Positions 50,356 through 59,351 are shown, numbered from the stretch's first letter. The stretch is 64,000 bases of DNA from Nocardioidaceae bacterium (GCA_018672315.1 CP076053.1:2033827-2097826); one strand, 5' to 3'. Numbers and translations are program-made. Notes: generated from the sequence alone by a model not told the origin.

Positions 50356-51111
50356 ATGGGTCGTTTCGACGGTCGCGTCGTCGTCGTCACCGGTGCCGCA
50401 CGCGGTATCGGTGCCGGCACCGCCAAGCGTTTCGCCGAGGAGGGCGCGAAGGTCGCCATCCTCGATCTCGACGAGGCCCAGGCCTCCGAGACCGCCCAGG
50501 GGCTGGGTGCGAGCCAGGCCGTGGGCATCGGGTGCGATGTCGCGGACTCCGCCTCGGTCTCGGCCGCGGCGGACCGCGTCGTGGCTGAGCTCGGGGGGTG
50601 GGACGTGCTGGTCAACAACGCCGGGATCACCCGCGACAACCTGTTGTTCAAGATGACCGAGGAGGACTGGGACTCGGTGATGGGGGTGCACCTGAAGGGT
50701 GCGTTCTTGATGTCCAAGGCGGCGCAGGCGGTGATGGGTGAGCAGAAGTACGGCAAGATCGTGAACCTGTCCTCGACCTCGGCGATGGGCAACCGGGGTC
50801 AGGCGAACTACTCCGCGGCGAAGATGGGGATCCAGGCCTTCACGCGCACCCTGGCGATCGAGCTGGGTCCGCGGGGCATCAACGTCAACGCGGTCGCGCC
50901 GGGGTTCATCGCGACCGACATGACCGATGACACCGCGCGGCGGCTGGGGATCGATGTGGAGGAGTTCCGCTCGATGAACGCCGAGCACAATCCTGTGCGG
51001 CGGGTCGGGGAGCCGGCCGACATCGCGGCTGCGGTGACGTTCTTCGCCTCCGACGAGGCCTCTTACATCACGGGTCAGACGTTGTACGTCGACGGCGGCG
51101 GCAAGCTCTGA
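50356..51111 (+). CDS. fabG: 3-oxoacyl-ACP reductase FabG-type SDR
   Basis: The 251-aa short-chain dehydrogenase has the cofactor motif TGAARGIG, NNAG at VLVNNAGITRDN, and the catalytic Ser, Tyr and Lys in NLSSTSAMGN and ANYSAAKMGI. The C-terminal ITGQTLYVDGGG is also typical. It reduces 3-oxoacyl thioesters with NAD(P)H. It could serve fatty acid synthesis or act as a PhaB-like acetoacetyl-CoA reductase for the PHA genes 9 kb away; sequence alone does not decide. It stands alone. Confidence 0.88.
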   Translation: MGRFDGRVVVVTGAARGIGAGTAKRFAEEGAKVAILDLDEAQASETAQGLGASQAVGIGCDVADSASVSAAADRVVAELGGWDVLVNNAGITRDNLLFKMTEEDWDSVMGVHLKGAFLMSKAAQAVMGEQKYGKIVNLSSTSAMGNRGQANYSAAKMGIQAFTRTLAIELGPRGINVNAVAPGFIATDMTDDTARRLGIDVEEFRSMNAEHNPVRRVGEPADIAAAVTFFASDEASYITGQTLYVDGGGKL

Positions 51112-51406
51112 CGCAGCTGCTCCGCGCTCACACAGAGCCGCGGTCGACCGCGTGAACTGCGACATGTCGCAGACGCGGCGGCCGCGGCTTTGTCACGCCT
51201 GGATCACGCGCTGATCACGACTCGGCACGGCGTGTCGCGCGAGGCGCGCCGCGCTTTTATCCACATCTCAGGTTCGACTCGGTTTGCGAGTCGGGACAGA
51301 CACCTCTACGTTGTCTCTCCGTGACCTCAAGCGGTTCCACATCGTGGGCCCGAGGTCGCGTCGGCGGCGCTTGCGCGGCCTGACCCACAACTCCATCCCA
51401 GCCTGG
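51112..51406 (+). other. Intergenic region upstream of riboswitch
   Basis: This stretch between fabG and the riboswitch holds no gene. A possible promoter is TTGCGA (51284-51289) and TACGTT (51307-51312), 17 bp apart, which would start transcription about 90 nt before the aptamer. GC-rich palindromic stretches near 51231-51255 could terminate fabG transcription. Confidence 0.35.
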
Positions 51407-51608
51407 TCACGCCGAGTCCTGCCCCGACCCTGAGCTGGTACCTGTCGTCGAACCATCGCTGGGGCAGGAGTGGGGGACCCACATCGTCACCGCTCCGCTC
51501 GCGGGAGTCATCCCGCGTGCGGTGCTCGGGGTGAAGCCGCGCCCAGGCGCGGCGGAGCACCTTTCCGGCTCCAACCCGACAGCTGACCTCACAGGCGTGG
51601 GAGAGGAA
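51407..51608 (+). promoter_or_regulatory. Cyclic di-AMP riboswitch (ydaO/yuaA type)
   Basis: Core motifs of the ydaO aptamer are present in order. GTCCTGCCCC pairs with GGGGCAGGAG around the first arm. GGGGGACCCA, GGGGTGAAGCCGCG with its partner GCGCGGC, AACCCGACAGCTGACCT and CACAGGCGTGGGAGAGGA follow. The last element runs straight into the SD of the NlpC/P60 gene at 51616. In actinobacteria this riboswitch is known to control cell-wall hydrolases (rpf, NlpC/P60) in response to c-di-AMP. Borders are approximate. Confidence 0.88.
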
Positions 51609-51615
51609 CCGACCC

Positions 51616-52113
51616 GTGTCCGCTCATGCTCACTCCACGGCCCGTCGTGCGCTCCGCGTCGTCGCGCTGCCCCTGGTCGCCATGGCCCTGGTGTTCACCG
51701 GCCTGACCGTCACCGCCCCCGCTGCCGAGGCCGCCAGCCCGCGCATCGAGAAGATCCGCAAGGCCATGCGCATCGCGGTGGCCCAGAAGGGTGACCCGTA
51801 CCGCTACGGCGCGGCGGGCCCGAACGCCTTCGACTGCTCCGGGCTCATCTACTACAGCTACCGCAAGGCGGGCTTCCGCAACGTCCCGCGTACGTCTGAC
51901 TCCCAGGCCGCCAAGTTCCGCGGCATCCCCAAGCGCAAGGTGCGCCGCGGCGACTTCGTGTACTTCCACCGCGGCGGCGACGTCTACCACGTCGGCATCT
52001 TCGCCGGCCGTCGCGCGGGCAACAAGTACGTGCTGCACGCTCCGTACGGCTCCAAGCGTGTCAGCCGCGAGCGGATCTGGACCAATTCCTGGTTCGCGGG
52101 CTCGCTGCGCTGA
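51616..52113 (+). CDS. NlpC/P60 cell-wall hydrolase
   Basis: The 165-aa secreted endopeptidase begins at GTG 51616 with SD GAGAGGA. A signal peptide (ALPLVAMALVFTGLTVTAPA, AEA-A site) precedes the NlpC/P60 domain. The catalytic Cys is in FDCSGLIYYSY, the His in VYHVGIFAG and the third polar residue in VLHAPYG. There is no other domain, so this is a minimal hydrolase. It acts on peptidoglycan stem peptides. The c-di-AMP riboswitch in its leader is the likely regulator. Confidence 0.92.
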   Translation: MSAHAHSTARRALRVVALPLVAMALVFTGLTVTAPAAEAASPRIEKIRKAMRIAVAQKGDPYRYGAAGPNAFDCSGLIYYSYRKAGFRNVPRTSDSQAAKFRGIPKRKVRRGDFVYFHRGGDVYHVGIFAGRRAGNKYVLHAPYGSKRVSRERIWTNSWFAGSLR

Positions 52114-52131
52114 GACCCCACCGGCAGGACA

Positions 52132-52169
52132 CGACAGGGCCGCTCCCCACCGGGGGAGCGGCCCTGTCG
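52132..52169 (+). terminator. Intrinsic terminator after NlpC/P60 gene
   Basis: A perfect 17-bp GC-rich stem (52132-52148 with 52153-52169) with a 4-nt loop lies 18 nt after the stop. It ends just before the next gene. Confidence 0.85.
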
Positions 52170-52181
52170 CATCATGTGGCC

Positions 52182-53249
52182 ATGACCTCGTCCGCGGCCC
52201 GACCGCCCCGCCGCCTCCTCGCTGCCGCAACGGGCCTCCTGCTGGCGCTCAGCGCCTGCTCCACCGGGGGCGAGGAGTCGGTGCCTGACGCCGAGCAGAC
52301 GGCTCCCGCGTCGGAGTCGACCACGCCGCAGGAGGCCCAGGCCTCGTTGCGGACCGTCGGCGGCCGCTACCTGCTCGGGCGCTGGCCGCTGACGGGCAGG
52401 CCGGCCAAGGGCATGGCGCCACGGCGCCCCGTGCTCGCGGTGAAGGTCGACAACACCTCCAGCTCGGCGCCGCAGGTCGGGCTCGGTGCCGCGGACATGG
52501 TCATCGAGCAGATCGTCGAGGGCGGGCAGACCCGCCTGGTCGCGTTGTACTACCAGAGGCTGCCGCAGGTCGTGGGTCCCGTGCGGTCGCTGCGAGCGAC
52601 CGACCTCCCTCTCGTACGCCCCGCCGGCGACGCCGTCGTGGTCGCCTCCGGGGGCGCCCCGCCGACCATCCGCCGCTTCGACCGTGCAGGGGTGAAGATC
52701 CGCACCGAGAGCGCGCAGGGGTTCTTCCGCGCCGGGGACAGGGTCTCGCCGTACAACCTGATGGTGCGCATGCCCGACCTGCAGCGCTCGGTGCAGCGAC
52801 AGCGTGCCGTGCCGCGGGCCTACCTGCCGTGGGGCAACACCGAGATCACCGGCCCACGGGCCCGCAGCGTGGTGGCGACCTTCTCCGCCGCGCGCTCGAC
52901 CGTGTGGCAGTACCGCGGCGGCAAGTACCAGCCTCAGTCCGGCTACCAGGCGGCAGGAGACCGGTTCGTGCCCGACACCATCCTGGCGCTCCGCGTACGA
53001 CTCGGCGACGCGGGATACCGCGACCCCGCCGGCAACCCGGTGCCCGAGACCCCGCTCGTGGGTCGGGGGGACGCGGTGGTCTTCCACGGCGGGCGACTGC
53101 AGCGGGCGACCTGGGTGAAGTCGTCGCCGCGTGCTCCGTTGCGCCTGCAGGACCGGCGGGGTCGCGCGGTCTCGGTGCCGGCCGGGCGCACCTGGGTGGA
53201 GCTCGTGCCGACCTCGGGAGGCGGAGCGGTCAGCTGGTCGGCTCGCTGA
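52182..53249 (+). CDS. DUF3048 lipoprotein
   Basis: The 355-aa lipoprotein has the signal sequence LLAAATGLLLALSAC with lipobox. The DUF3048 core follows: RPVLAVKVDNTSSSAPQVGL, ADMVIEQIVEGGQTRLVALY and GPVRSLRATDLPLV, then the C-terminal DUF3048 domain (GDAVVFHGGRLQRATWVK). YerB-like members are extracytoplasmic, with unknown function. ATG 52182 is preferred to GTG 52176. Its 3' end overlaps the convergent TetR gene by 20 bp. Confidence 0.85.
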   Translation: MTSSAARPPRRLLAAATGLLLALSACSTGGEESVPDAEQTAPASESTTPQEAQASLRTVGGRYLLGRWPLTGRPAKGMAPRRPVLAVKVDNTSSSAPQVGLGAADMVIEQIVEGGQTRLVALYYQRLPQVVGPVRSLRATDLPLVRPAGDAVVVASGGAPPTIRRFDRAGVKIRTESAQGFFRAGDRVSPYNLMVRMPDLQRSVQRQRAVPRAYLPWGNTEITGPRARSVVATFSAARSTVWQYRGGKYQPQSGYQAAGDRFVPDTILALRVRLGDAGYRDPAGNPVPETPLVGRGDAVVFHGGRLQRATWVKSSPRAPLRLQDRRGRAVSVPAGRTWVELVPTSGGGAVSWSAR

Positions 53250-53940
53250 GCTGACGAGCGAGCGTCGCCATCCGCGCGGCCTCCTCGGAGGCGGCGACCT
53301 CCTTCATGCCCATCAGCATGAAGCCGATGGCCGCGTCGACGCGCGCGCCTGCGGCCACGGGGTCCGGGTCGTCGACGACGGTCTCGGCGGCCGCGGTCAC
53401 GGCGCCGTGGAAGACGCGCGTGAAGGTGTCGACCATCTCGGGCCCGATGTCGAGTTCCGCGGAGGTCATGACGGCGTCGACGATGTCGTGCACGATCGCG
53501 TACGCCGAGAGCCGTTCGCGGTCGCGGAAGCGCTCGTAGCCGAGCACCGCCGGCCCCTCCTGCACGACGATCCGCCGGTAGGCAGGATCACGGCAGGCCT
53601 CCAGGAACGCCCGCAGGCCGACGCCGGCCTTGTCCCAGGGGTCCTCGACCTCGTCGACCGCGTGCTGCACCAGCTCGCTGGCGCGTTCCTCCTGTCGCGC
53701 GAAGGCAGCCTCGAACAGCCCCTGCTTGCCGCTGTAGTGGTGGTAGAGCGCTCCCTTGGTCACGCGGGCCTGCGCGACGACGGCGTCCAGGCTGGTGCCG
53801 CTGTATCCCTCGGCGGTGAACAGGTCCTCGGCGGCCTCGAGCAGGGCCTCGCGGGTGGAGCGGCTGTACTGCGCGCGACGTGAGGTGGGGGCGGAGGCCA
53901 CCTGCTTGAGGAGGCGTTGGGCCTTCGCGCTCTTGCTCAT
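53230..53940 (-). CDS. TetR-family transcriptional regulator
   Basis: The 236-aa regulator has the N-terminal HTH TREALLEAAEDLFTAEGYSGTSLDAVVAQARVTKGALYHHYSGK and a helical ligand domain. A basic, mildly extended N terminus (KSAKAQRLLKQVASAPTSRR) precedes the HTH. It is divergent from the unknown gene at 54069, with a palindromic site between them, so autoregulation and control of that gene are likely. The ligand is unknown. Confidence 0.9.
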   Translation of the reverse strand: MSKSAKAQRLLKQVASAPTSRRAQYSRSTREALLEAAEDLFTAEGYSGTSLDAVVAQARVTKGALYHHYSGKQGLFEAAFARQEERASELVQHAVDEVEDPWDKAGVGLRAFLEACRDPAYRRIVVQEGPAVLGYERFRDRERLSAYAIVHDIVDAVMTSAELDIGPEMVDTFTRVFHGAVTAAAETVVDDPDPVAAGARVDAAIGFMLMGMKEVAASEEAARMATLARQLSEPTS

Positions 53941-54033
53941 CGGTTCAGCCTAGTGCCGAGCGTCTCATGTGCCGTGACCCGCGTCTCTACCTGGAGTCGG
54001 TTTCATACCTCAGGTCTCTGGCATACTGAAAGT

Positions 54034-54050
54034 ACGTACTCACAGTACGT
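54034..54050. promoter_or_regulatory. TetR operator candidate
   Basis: ACGTACT (54034-54040) CAC AGTACGT (54044-54050) is a perfect 7-bp inverted repeat with a 3-nt spacer in the 128-bp divergent region. It lies just before the SD (GAAGGAG) of the gene at 54069. Its position and symmetry suit binding by the adjacent TetR protein. Confidence 0.6.
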
Positions 54051-54068
54051 CAACTGAAGGAGACCACC

Positions 54069-54614
54069 ATGGGACAGACCCACACCCGCGAAGACGTCCT
54101 TCGCCGCGTCACCCGTGAGCTCGACGACCGCCGCGACGGCACCCTGCCGATGCACCTCGCCGGCGTTTCCGAGCACTTCCCCGACCCGACGACCATGCTC
54201 GGCGCGCTGCAGCTGCGCTGGTACGCCACCCTGTCCGGACTCATCGAGCGGGAGCTGAGCGCCCGGCCGCTGGACCAGGCCGACGCGGTCGTCACCGCGT
54301 GGGCGCGCGCCCGCGCCGCCCACCCCGGCGTCCGTGCGGCCCTCGACAACGGCCTGACGCACCCCGTCGACGGGTCGATGGCCGAGGCCACGCGCCGCGC
54401 GGCGGCCAAGGAGCACGCGATGCTGGCCGTGATGGCCGGTCTCGCGGGTCTCCACGACCCGCAGGCCGCCACCGTCGGAGCACGACTGGAGCAGCGTGCA
54501 CGCACGCTGGCCGTCGCCTCGGACGCCCGTGCCCAGGACAACCTGGTGCGGCAGCGGGGCGTACGCCACGGCATGACCGAGATCGTCGACCGCGTGCGTC
54601 AGCTGGTCGCCTGA
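54069..54614 (+). CDS. Uncharacterised helical protein
   Basis: The 181-aa protein has no signal peptide or TM helix and is rich in Ala, Arg and Leu, predicted mostly helical. Segments include MLGALQLRWYATLSGLIERE, DQADAVVTAWARARAAHPGV and AAAKEHAMLAVMAGLAGL. I do not recognise a family. It is divergent from the TetR gene across a palindrome and ends in a strong hairpin, so it is a single, probably repressed unit. Confidence 0.6.
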   Translation: MGQTHTREDVLRRVTRELDDRRDGTLPMHLAGVSEHFPDPTTMLGALQLRWYATLSGLIERELSARPLDQADAVVTAWARARAAHPGVRAALDNGLTHPVDGSMAEATRRAAAKEHAMLAVMAGLAGLHDPQAATVGARLEQRARTLAVASDARAQDNLVRQRGVRHGMTEIVDRVRQLVA

Positions 54615-54657
54615 CCGGCTGACCGGTCGATCCGCGGCGAGGGCCTGTCGGCCCGAC

Positions 54658-54694
54658 GGCCCCGGGACGAGTCGCACCGACTCGACCCGGGGCC
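54658..54694 (+). terminator. GC-rich terminator hairpin
   Basis: A two-part stem, GGCCCCGGG (54658-54666) with CCCGGGGCC (54686-54694) and CGAGTCG (54668-54674) with CGACTCG (54678-54684), has one A-A mismatch and a 3-nt loop. It lies between the unknown gene and the YqgE gene. Confidence 0.75.
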
Positions 54695-54723
54695 GTTCGC
54701 CGTCCGCGTGCCACAGTGGAGCG

Positions 54724-55350
54724 GTGGCGACCGGCACCGACCCCGTGACCGGGTTCGCGCTCGCGGCGGGCATGCTGCTCCTGGCCGGGCCGAGCCTGAC
54801 CGAGGCGACCTTCCGCGGCTCCGTCGTACTCCTGCTCGACATCGACGACGAGGGCGCGCTCGGGGTCGTGCTGAACCGTCCCACCGGAGCGCACCTCGGC
54901 GAGGCGACGCCGATGGCCGACTTCGACGGCTTCGGCCCCGCAGCGGGCGCCGTGCGAAGCACTCCTGTCATGGAGGGAGGCCCCGTCGACCGCACCCGCC
55001 TGCTCGCGCTCGTGGAGTGGCGGCCCGGCTGGGGCCCTCGCGGTGACCGGCTCCAGCAGGTGCTGCCGGGGACCGGCATGGCCGACCTGATCGGCCTCGC
55101 CGAGTCCGGGGAGGGCGCGCTCGACCCGGCCTGGGAGTCGGTGCGCATCCGTGCGTACGTCGGGTACGCCGGATGGGGCCCCGGCCAGCTGCAGCACGAG
55201 GTCGCCGAGGGCGCCTGGTACGTGCTGCCCGGCGAGCAGGAGGACCCGTTCTCCTCGGCGCCGCAGACGCTCTGGCGTCAGGTCGTCGCCCGCCAACCCG
55301 GGCGACTCTCGTGGCTGGCGTCACGACCTGCGGACGTGGGCCGCAACTGA
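54724..55350 (+). CDS. YqgE/AlgH family protein
   Basis: The 208-aa protein of the DUF179 (YqgE/AlgH) family has the family core: AAGMLLLAGPSLTEATFRGSV, VLLLDIDDEGALGVVLNRPT and VMEGGPVDRTRLLALVEW, then AYVGYAGWGPGQLQHEVAEGAW. The function is unknown; in some proteobacteria AlgH-type proteins affect transcription. The start is GTG 54724. Confidence 0.9.
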   Translation: MATGTDPVTGFALAAGMLLLAGPSLTEATFRGSVVLLLDIDDEGALGVVLNRPTGAHLGEATPMADFDGFGPAAGAVRSTPVMEGGPVDRTRLLALVEWRPGWGPRGDRLQQVLPGTGMADLIGLAESGEGALDPAWESVRIRAYVGYAGWGPGQLQHEVAEGAWYVLPGEQEDPFSSAPQTLWRQVVARQPGRLSWLASRPADVGRN

Positions 55351-55409
55351 CCGGCCCGCCCCGCCTCGGCGCCCGCCCGGCACCGCCGCGCCACCGGTAA
55401 CCTGGGTGC

Positions 55410-55673
55410 ATGGCCACTGGATTCGGAGTCGCGACCGACACGCGTGAGGACACCGTCCGCGACGAGCGCCTCGCGCCGTACGACGAGGGAGACCACGAGC
55501 GCTTCGCGCACTACGCCCCGAAGGACAAGCTGATGGAGGCGATGGTCACCGGCACGCCCGTGACCGCGCTCTGCGGCAAGAAGTGGGTGCCGAGCCGCGA
55601 CCCGGAGAAGTTCCCGGTCTGCCCGACCTGCAAGGAGATCTGGGAGTCGATGCCCTCCGGCGAGGACGCCTGA
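55410..55673 (+). CDS. DUF3039 domain protein
   Basis: The 87-aa actinobacterial DUF3039 protein has the conserved KLMEAMVTGTPVTALCGKKW with CPTC (PVCPTCKEIW), suggesting a four-Cys zinc site. The function is unknown, but the gene is regularly next to the DEAD/DEAH helicase that follows. It starts at ATG 55410 and is separated from the helicase by 62 bp. Confidence 0.9.
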   Translation: MATGFGVATDTREDTVRDERLAPYDEGDHERFAHYAPKDKLMEAMVTGTPVTALCGKKWVPSRDPEKFPVCPTCKEIWESMPSGEDA

Positions 55674-55735
55674 GGTCGGCTCCGCCCTCTCCGCTCCACG
55701 CACCCGCGAGACCGAAGGGTCCCCACCGCACCTCC

Positions 55736-57547
55736 ATGGATTCCTCCCACGACGGCCAGGTCCCGCCCGTCGACCTCTCCCCGGCCTACCCGGCGAGAGC
55801 CGCCTGGGGCACCGCGCAGCCGCTGCGCGCCTGGCAGGCCGCAGCCGTGTCCGCGTACGCCGAGACGCAGCCTCGCGACTTCCTCGCGGTCGCGACGCCG
55901 GGTGCGGGCAAGACCACCTTCGCCCTGACCATCGCCTCGGAGCTGCTGGCCCGCCGTGTGGTCGATCGCGTCACCGTCGTCGCGCCGACGGACCACCTCA
56001 AGACGCAGTGGGCCGAGGCGGCCGAGCGCGTCGGCATCCCGCTGGACCCGGCGTACGGCACGCGGAGCGGCAAGCAGTCGCGTGACTTCGTCGGCGTCGC
56101 GCTGACCTACGCCGGCGTGGCGGTGAACCCGTTGGCCCACCGCATCCGCACCGAGCGCTCCAAGACCCTGGTCATCCTCGACGAGGTGCACCACGCCGGC
56201 GACGCGCTCTCGTGGGGTGAGGCGGTGCGCGAGGCGTTCGAGCCGGCCGTACGGCGGCTGGCGCTCACCGGTACGCCGTTCCGGTCCGACGTGAACCCCA
56301 TCCCGTTCGTCACCTACGCCCCTGGCGCGGACGGCGTTGACCGGTCGGTGGCGGACTACACCTACGGCTACGCGCACGCCCTGCGCGACCACGTCGTGCG
56401 GCCGGTGCTCTTCATGGCCTACTCCGGGCAGATGACGTGGCGTACGCGGGCCGGCGACGAGGTGGCCGCACGGCTCGGGGAGCCGCTGACCAAGGACGTC
56501 ACCCAGCAGGCGCTGCGCACGGCGCTGGACCCCGAGGGGTCGTGGATGCCCTCGGTGCTCGCGGCGGCCGACAAGCGGCTGACCGAGGTGCGCCGCCACG
56601 TGCCGGACGCCGGCGGGCTCGTCATCGCCACCGACCAGGACTCCGCCCGGGCGTACGCGAAGCTGCTCACGGCGGTGAGCGGCGAGAAGCCGGCGGTCGT
56701 CCTGAGCGACGAGAAGGCCGCGTCCAAGAAGATCTCGGCCTTCACCGACTCCGACGCCCGCTGGATGGTGGCGGTGCGCATGGTCTCCGAGGGCGTCGAC
56801 GTGCCGCGTCTGGCTGTCGGGGTGTACGCGACGACGACCGCGACCCCGTTGTTCTTCGCCCAGGCCGTGGGGCGTTTCGTCCGCGCCCGCCGGCGGGGCG
56901 AGACCGCCTCGATCTTCCTGCCGTCGGTGCCTCGGCTCCTCGGCCTCGCCAGCGATCTCGAGGCCGAGCGCGACCACGTGCTGGGGCGGCCGGTGAGCGA
57001 CGAGGACGACATCTTCGCCGCCGAGGAGCAGCTGTTGGCCGCCGCGGCGGCCGGGGAGTCCGCGATGGCCGAGGAGCAGCTCGGCGAGTGGGAGGCTCTG
57101 GGCTCGGACGCCTCCTTCGACCGGGTGCTCTACGACGGCGGCGAGTGGGGTCACGAGGGAGAGGTCAGCGTCGGCTCGGAGGAGGAGATGGACTTCTTGG
57201 GCATCCCCGGCCTGCTCGACCACGACCAGGTGCGCGAGCTGCTGCACTCACGTCAGGCGGAGCGGGCGCAGCGCGCCCGGCGCCCGGGCGCGGCCGGGTC
57301 GACGACGGACGCGCCGGACGCGCCGACGCGAGCGTCCACCACGCACGAGCAGCTGGCGGTGATGCGCCGCGAGCTCAACGGGCTCGTGGCCGCGTGGTTC
57401 CACCGCACCGGGACCCCGCACGGCGTGACGCACAACAACCTGCGCAAGTCCTGCGGAGGTCCGCCGGCCGCGGTCGCCACCGGGGACCAGCTCAAGGAGC
57501 GCATCGACACCATCCGCGCGTGGGCCGCGAAGGGGTCCACGGGCTGA
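55736..57547 (+). CDS. DEAD/DEAH box superfamily II helicase
   Basis: The 603-aa SF2 helicase has Q-like LRAWQAAAVSAYAE, motif I TPGAGKTT, motif II DEVH, motif III LTGTPF, motif V SEGVDVPRLAVGVYAT and motif VI QAVGRFVRARR. A C-terminal region (residues about 440-603) is rich in Glu and basic segments. It likely remodels nucleic acid; the family is common in actinobacteria beside DUF3039 and is uncharacterised. The start is ATG 55736; an in-frame extension to 55583 overlaps DUF3039 and lacks family sequence. Confidence 0.88.
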   Translation: MDSSHDGQVPPVDLSPAYPARAAWGTAQPLRAWQAAAVSAYAETQPRDFLAVATPGAGKTTFALTIASELLARRVVDRVTVVAPTDHLKTQWAEAAERVGIPLDPAYGTRSGKQSRDFVGVALTYAGVAVNPLAHRIRTERSKTLVILDEVHHAGDALSWGEAVREAFEPAVRRLALTGTPFRSDVNPIPFVTYAPGADGVDRSVADYTYGYAHALRDHVVRPVLFMAYSGQMTWRTRAGDEVAARLGEPLTKDVTQQALRTALDPEGSWMPSVLAAADKRLTEVRRHVPDAGGLVIATDQDSARAYAKLLTAVSGEKPAVVLSDEKAASKKISAFTDSDARWMVAVRMVSEGVDVPRLAVGVYATTTATPLFFAQAVGRFVRARRRGETASIFLPSVPRLLGLASDLEAERDHVLGRPVSDEDDIFAAEEQLLAAAAAGESAMAEEQLGEWEALGSDASFDRVLYDGGEWGHEGEVSVGSEEEMDFLGIPGLLDHDQVRELLHSRQAERAQRARRPGAAGSTTDAPDAPTRASTTHEQLAVMRRELNGLVAAWFHRTGTPHGVTHNNLRKSCGGPPAAVATGDQLKERIDTIRAWAAKGSTG

Positions 57548-57572
57548 GGCCGGCCGCCCGGCTCGCCGTGGG

Positions 57573-59351
57573 TCAGGCGTTGGGCCCGCCGGCGGCGACC
57601 TGGCCTCGCCGGGCCTCGGCGTCCTCGAGGGGCTCGTCGGGAGCGTCCTCGACGGTGCCGGCGGGGTCGCCGAGCTCGGCGACGGGGTCCCCCTCCGAGG
57701 TGGACTGCTCGCTCTCGGCCGCCTGACGCGCCTGGGACGCGGAGCCGCTCCGCAGCTCGAGCGCCGGCAGCCGGACCAGCACCACGAGGGCGAGGATCAT
57801 CAGTGCCGCCGCGATGCCGAACACGAAGGTGAGCGAATCGGTGAACCCGGCCAGGAACGGCGCGGCCACGCCGTCGGGCAGCTGCTGGAGGAACGAGGTG
57901 TCGGAGAGGTCGGTCGCCCGGCCCGCCACCTCCTGCAACCGGGGAGCGAGCGCGGGGTCGGCCTGCGAGGCGGCGCCGACCTCCGAGGAGATGTCGCCGG
58001 GCAGACGGGTGAAGAGGACGGAGAAGAACGCTGCCGCACCCAGCGTGCCGCCCAGCTGACGGAACGAGGTCACCGAGGAGGTGGCCACGCCGATCTGCCG
58101 GGGGTCCACGGCGTTCTGCACGGCGAGCACCATCGGCTGGAAGTTGAAGCCGAGCCCGAGGCCGACGGCGAGCATCATCGGTGCCAGCAGCCACCACGAC
58201 GTCGACGGCTCGACGACCAGCGCCATGGCGGTCAGGCCTCCGCCGACGAGCACGACGCCGCCGATGGGCAGCGGGCGGTAGGTGCCCGTGCGCGCGATGA
58301 ACTGACCGGAGATCAGCGACGCGGTCATGATGCCGAGCACCAGCGGGATCGTCTGGAGACCCGCCACGGTGGGGGTGGACCCCTTGACGACCTGCAGGTA
58401 CTGCGGCAGCAGCAGCAAGGCGCCGAACATGCCCATCCCGATGATGATGCTGGACAGGGCACCGACCGCGAAGGTGCGGTTGCGGAAGAGCGCCAGCGGC
58501 AGCAGGGCGTCGGCGCCGTAGCCGAGCTCGATGCGGACGAAGGCGGCCAGACCCACCGCGGCGATCACGTACGACGTCACGGCCGCCGCGGAGAGCCAAC
58601 CCCACGTACGCCCCTGCTCTGCCACGACGAGCACCGGGACCAGGAAGGTGATCATGGCCAGCGCGCCGGGCCAGTCGATGCGGTGCTCCGCGCGGCGCAC
58701 GGCGGGGAGGTACAGCACCCGCGACACCACGACGAAGGCCAGCAGGCCGAGGGGCACGTTGATCCAGAAGATCCAGCGCCAGCCCGCGAGTCCGACGATC
58801 GACGCCTGGCCGGCGAGGAAGCCGCCGATGACGGGACCGAGCACGCTGGAGGTGCCGAAGACAGCCATGAAGTAGCCCTGGTACCGCGCCCGCTCGCGGG
58901 GCGCGACGACGTCGGCGATGATGGCCAGGGCCAGCGACATCAGGCCGCCCGCGCCGATGCCCTGCACGGCGCGGAAGACCGCCAGCTCGTACATCGAGCC
59001 GGCGATGCCGCACAGCGCCGAGCCGATCACGAAGATCGTGATGGCGGCGAGGTAGAAGGGCCGTCGACCGTAGAGGTCGGAGAGCTTGCCGTAGAGCGGC
59101 GTCGAGATGGTCGAGGTGATGAGGAAGGCCGTGGTCGCCCACGCCTGGAGGTCGTAGCCCTGGAGGTCGTCGGCGATGGTGCGGATCGCGGTGGAGACCA
59201 CGGTCTGGTCGAGCGCGGCGAGGAACATGCCCACCATGAGTCCCGAGACGATCGTCAGCACCTGACGGTGGCTGAAGTGGCCCTCGGCGTCGGGGGCGGC
59301 CTTCGCGAGACGCTCCTCGCGGGTGACGTGACGGGGACGGGTCAGGCTCAT
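57573..59351 (-). CDS. DHA2-type (EmrB/QacA) 14-TM MFS efflux transporter
   Basis: The 592-aa exporter starts at ATG 59351 with SD GAGGAG; an extended open frame to 59627 lacks a start site. The first TM and motif D1 region reads VGMFLAALDQTVVSTAIRTI, motif A is GKLSDLYGRRPFYL and motif C-like is GPVIGGFLAG. About 14 TM helices are followed by a charged C-terminal tail. It is a proton-driven drug or solute efflux pump. No local regulator gene is adjacent, but a perfect dyad lies 31-45 bp upstream. Confidence 0.88.
   Translation of the reverse strand: MSLTRPRHVTREERLAKAAPDAEGHFSHRQVLTIVSGLMVGMFLAALDQTVVSTAIRTIADDLQGYDLQAWATTAFLITSTISTPLYGKLSDLYGRRPFYLAAITIFVIGSALCGIAGSMYELAVFRAVQGIGAGGLMSLALAIIADVVAPRERARYQGYFMAVFGTSSVLGPVIGGFLAGQASIVGLAGWRWIFWINVPLGLLAFVVVSRVLYLPAVRRAEHRIDWPGALAMITFLVPVLVVAEQGRTWGWLSAAAVTSYVIAAVGLAAFVRIELGYGADALLPLALFRNRTFAVGALSSIIIGMGMFGALLLLPQYLQVVKGSTPTVAGLQTIPLVLGIMTASLISGQFIARTGTYRPLPIGGVVLVGGGLTAMALVVEPSTSWWLLAPMMLAVGLGLGFNFQPMVLAVQNAVDPRQIGVATSSVTSFRQLGGTLGAAAFFSVLFTRLPGDISSEVGAASQADPALAPRLQEVAGRATDLSDTSFLQQLPDGVAAPFLAGFTDSLTFVFGIAAALMILALVVLVRLPALELRSGSASQARQAAESEQSTSEGDPVAELGDPAGTVEDAPDEPLEDAEARRGQVAAGGPNA

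Noticed and set aside
53230..53249. 20-bp convergent overlap of DUF3048 and TetR genes as a regulatory feature
   Set aside because: Short 3' overlaps are common in compact genomes, and nothing else marks this one.
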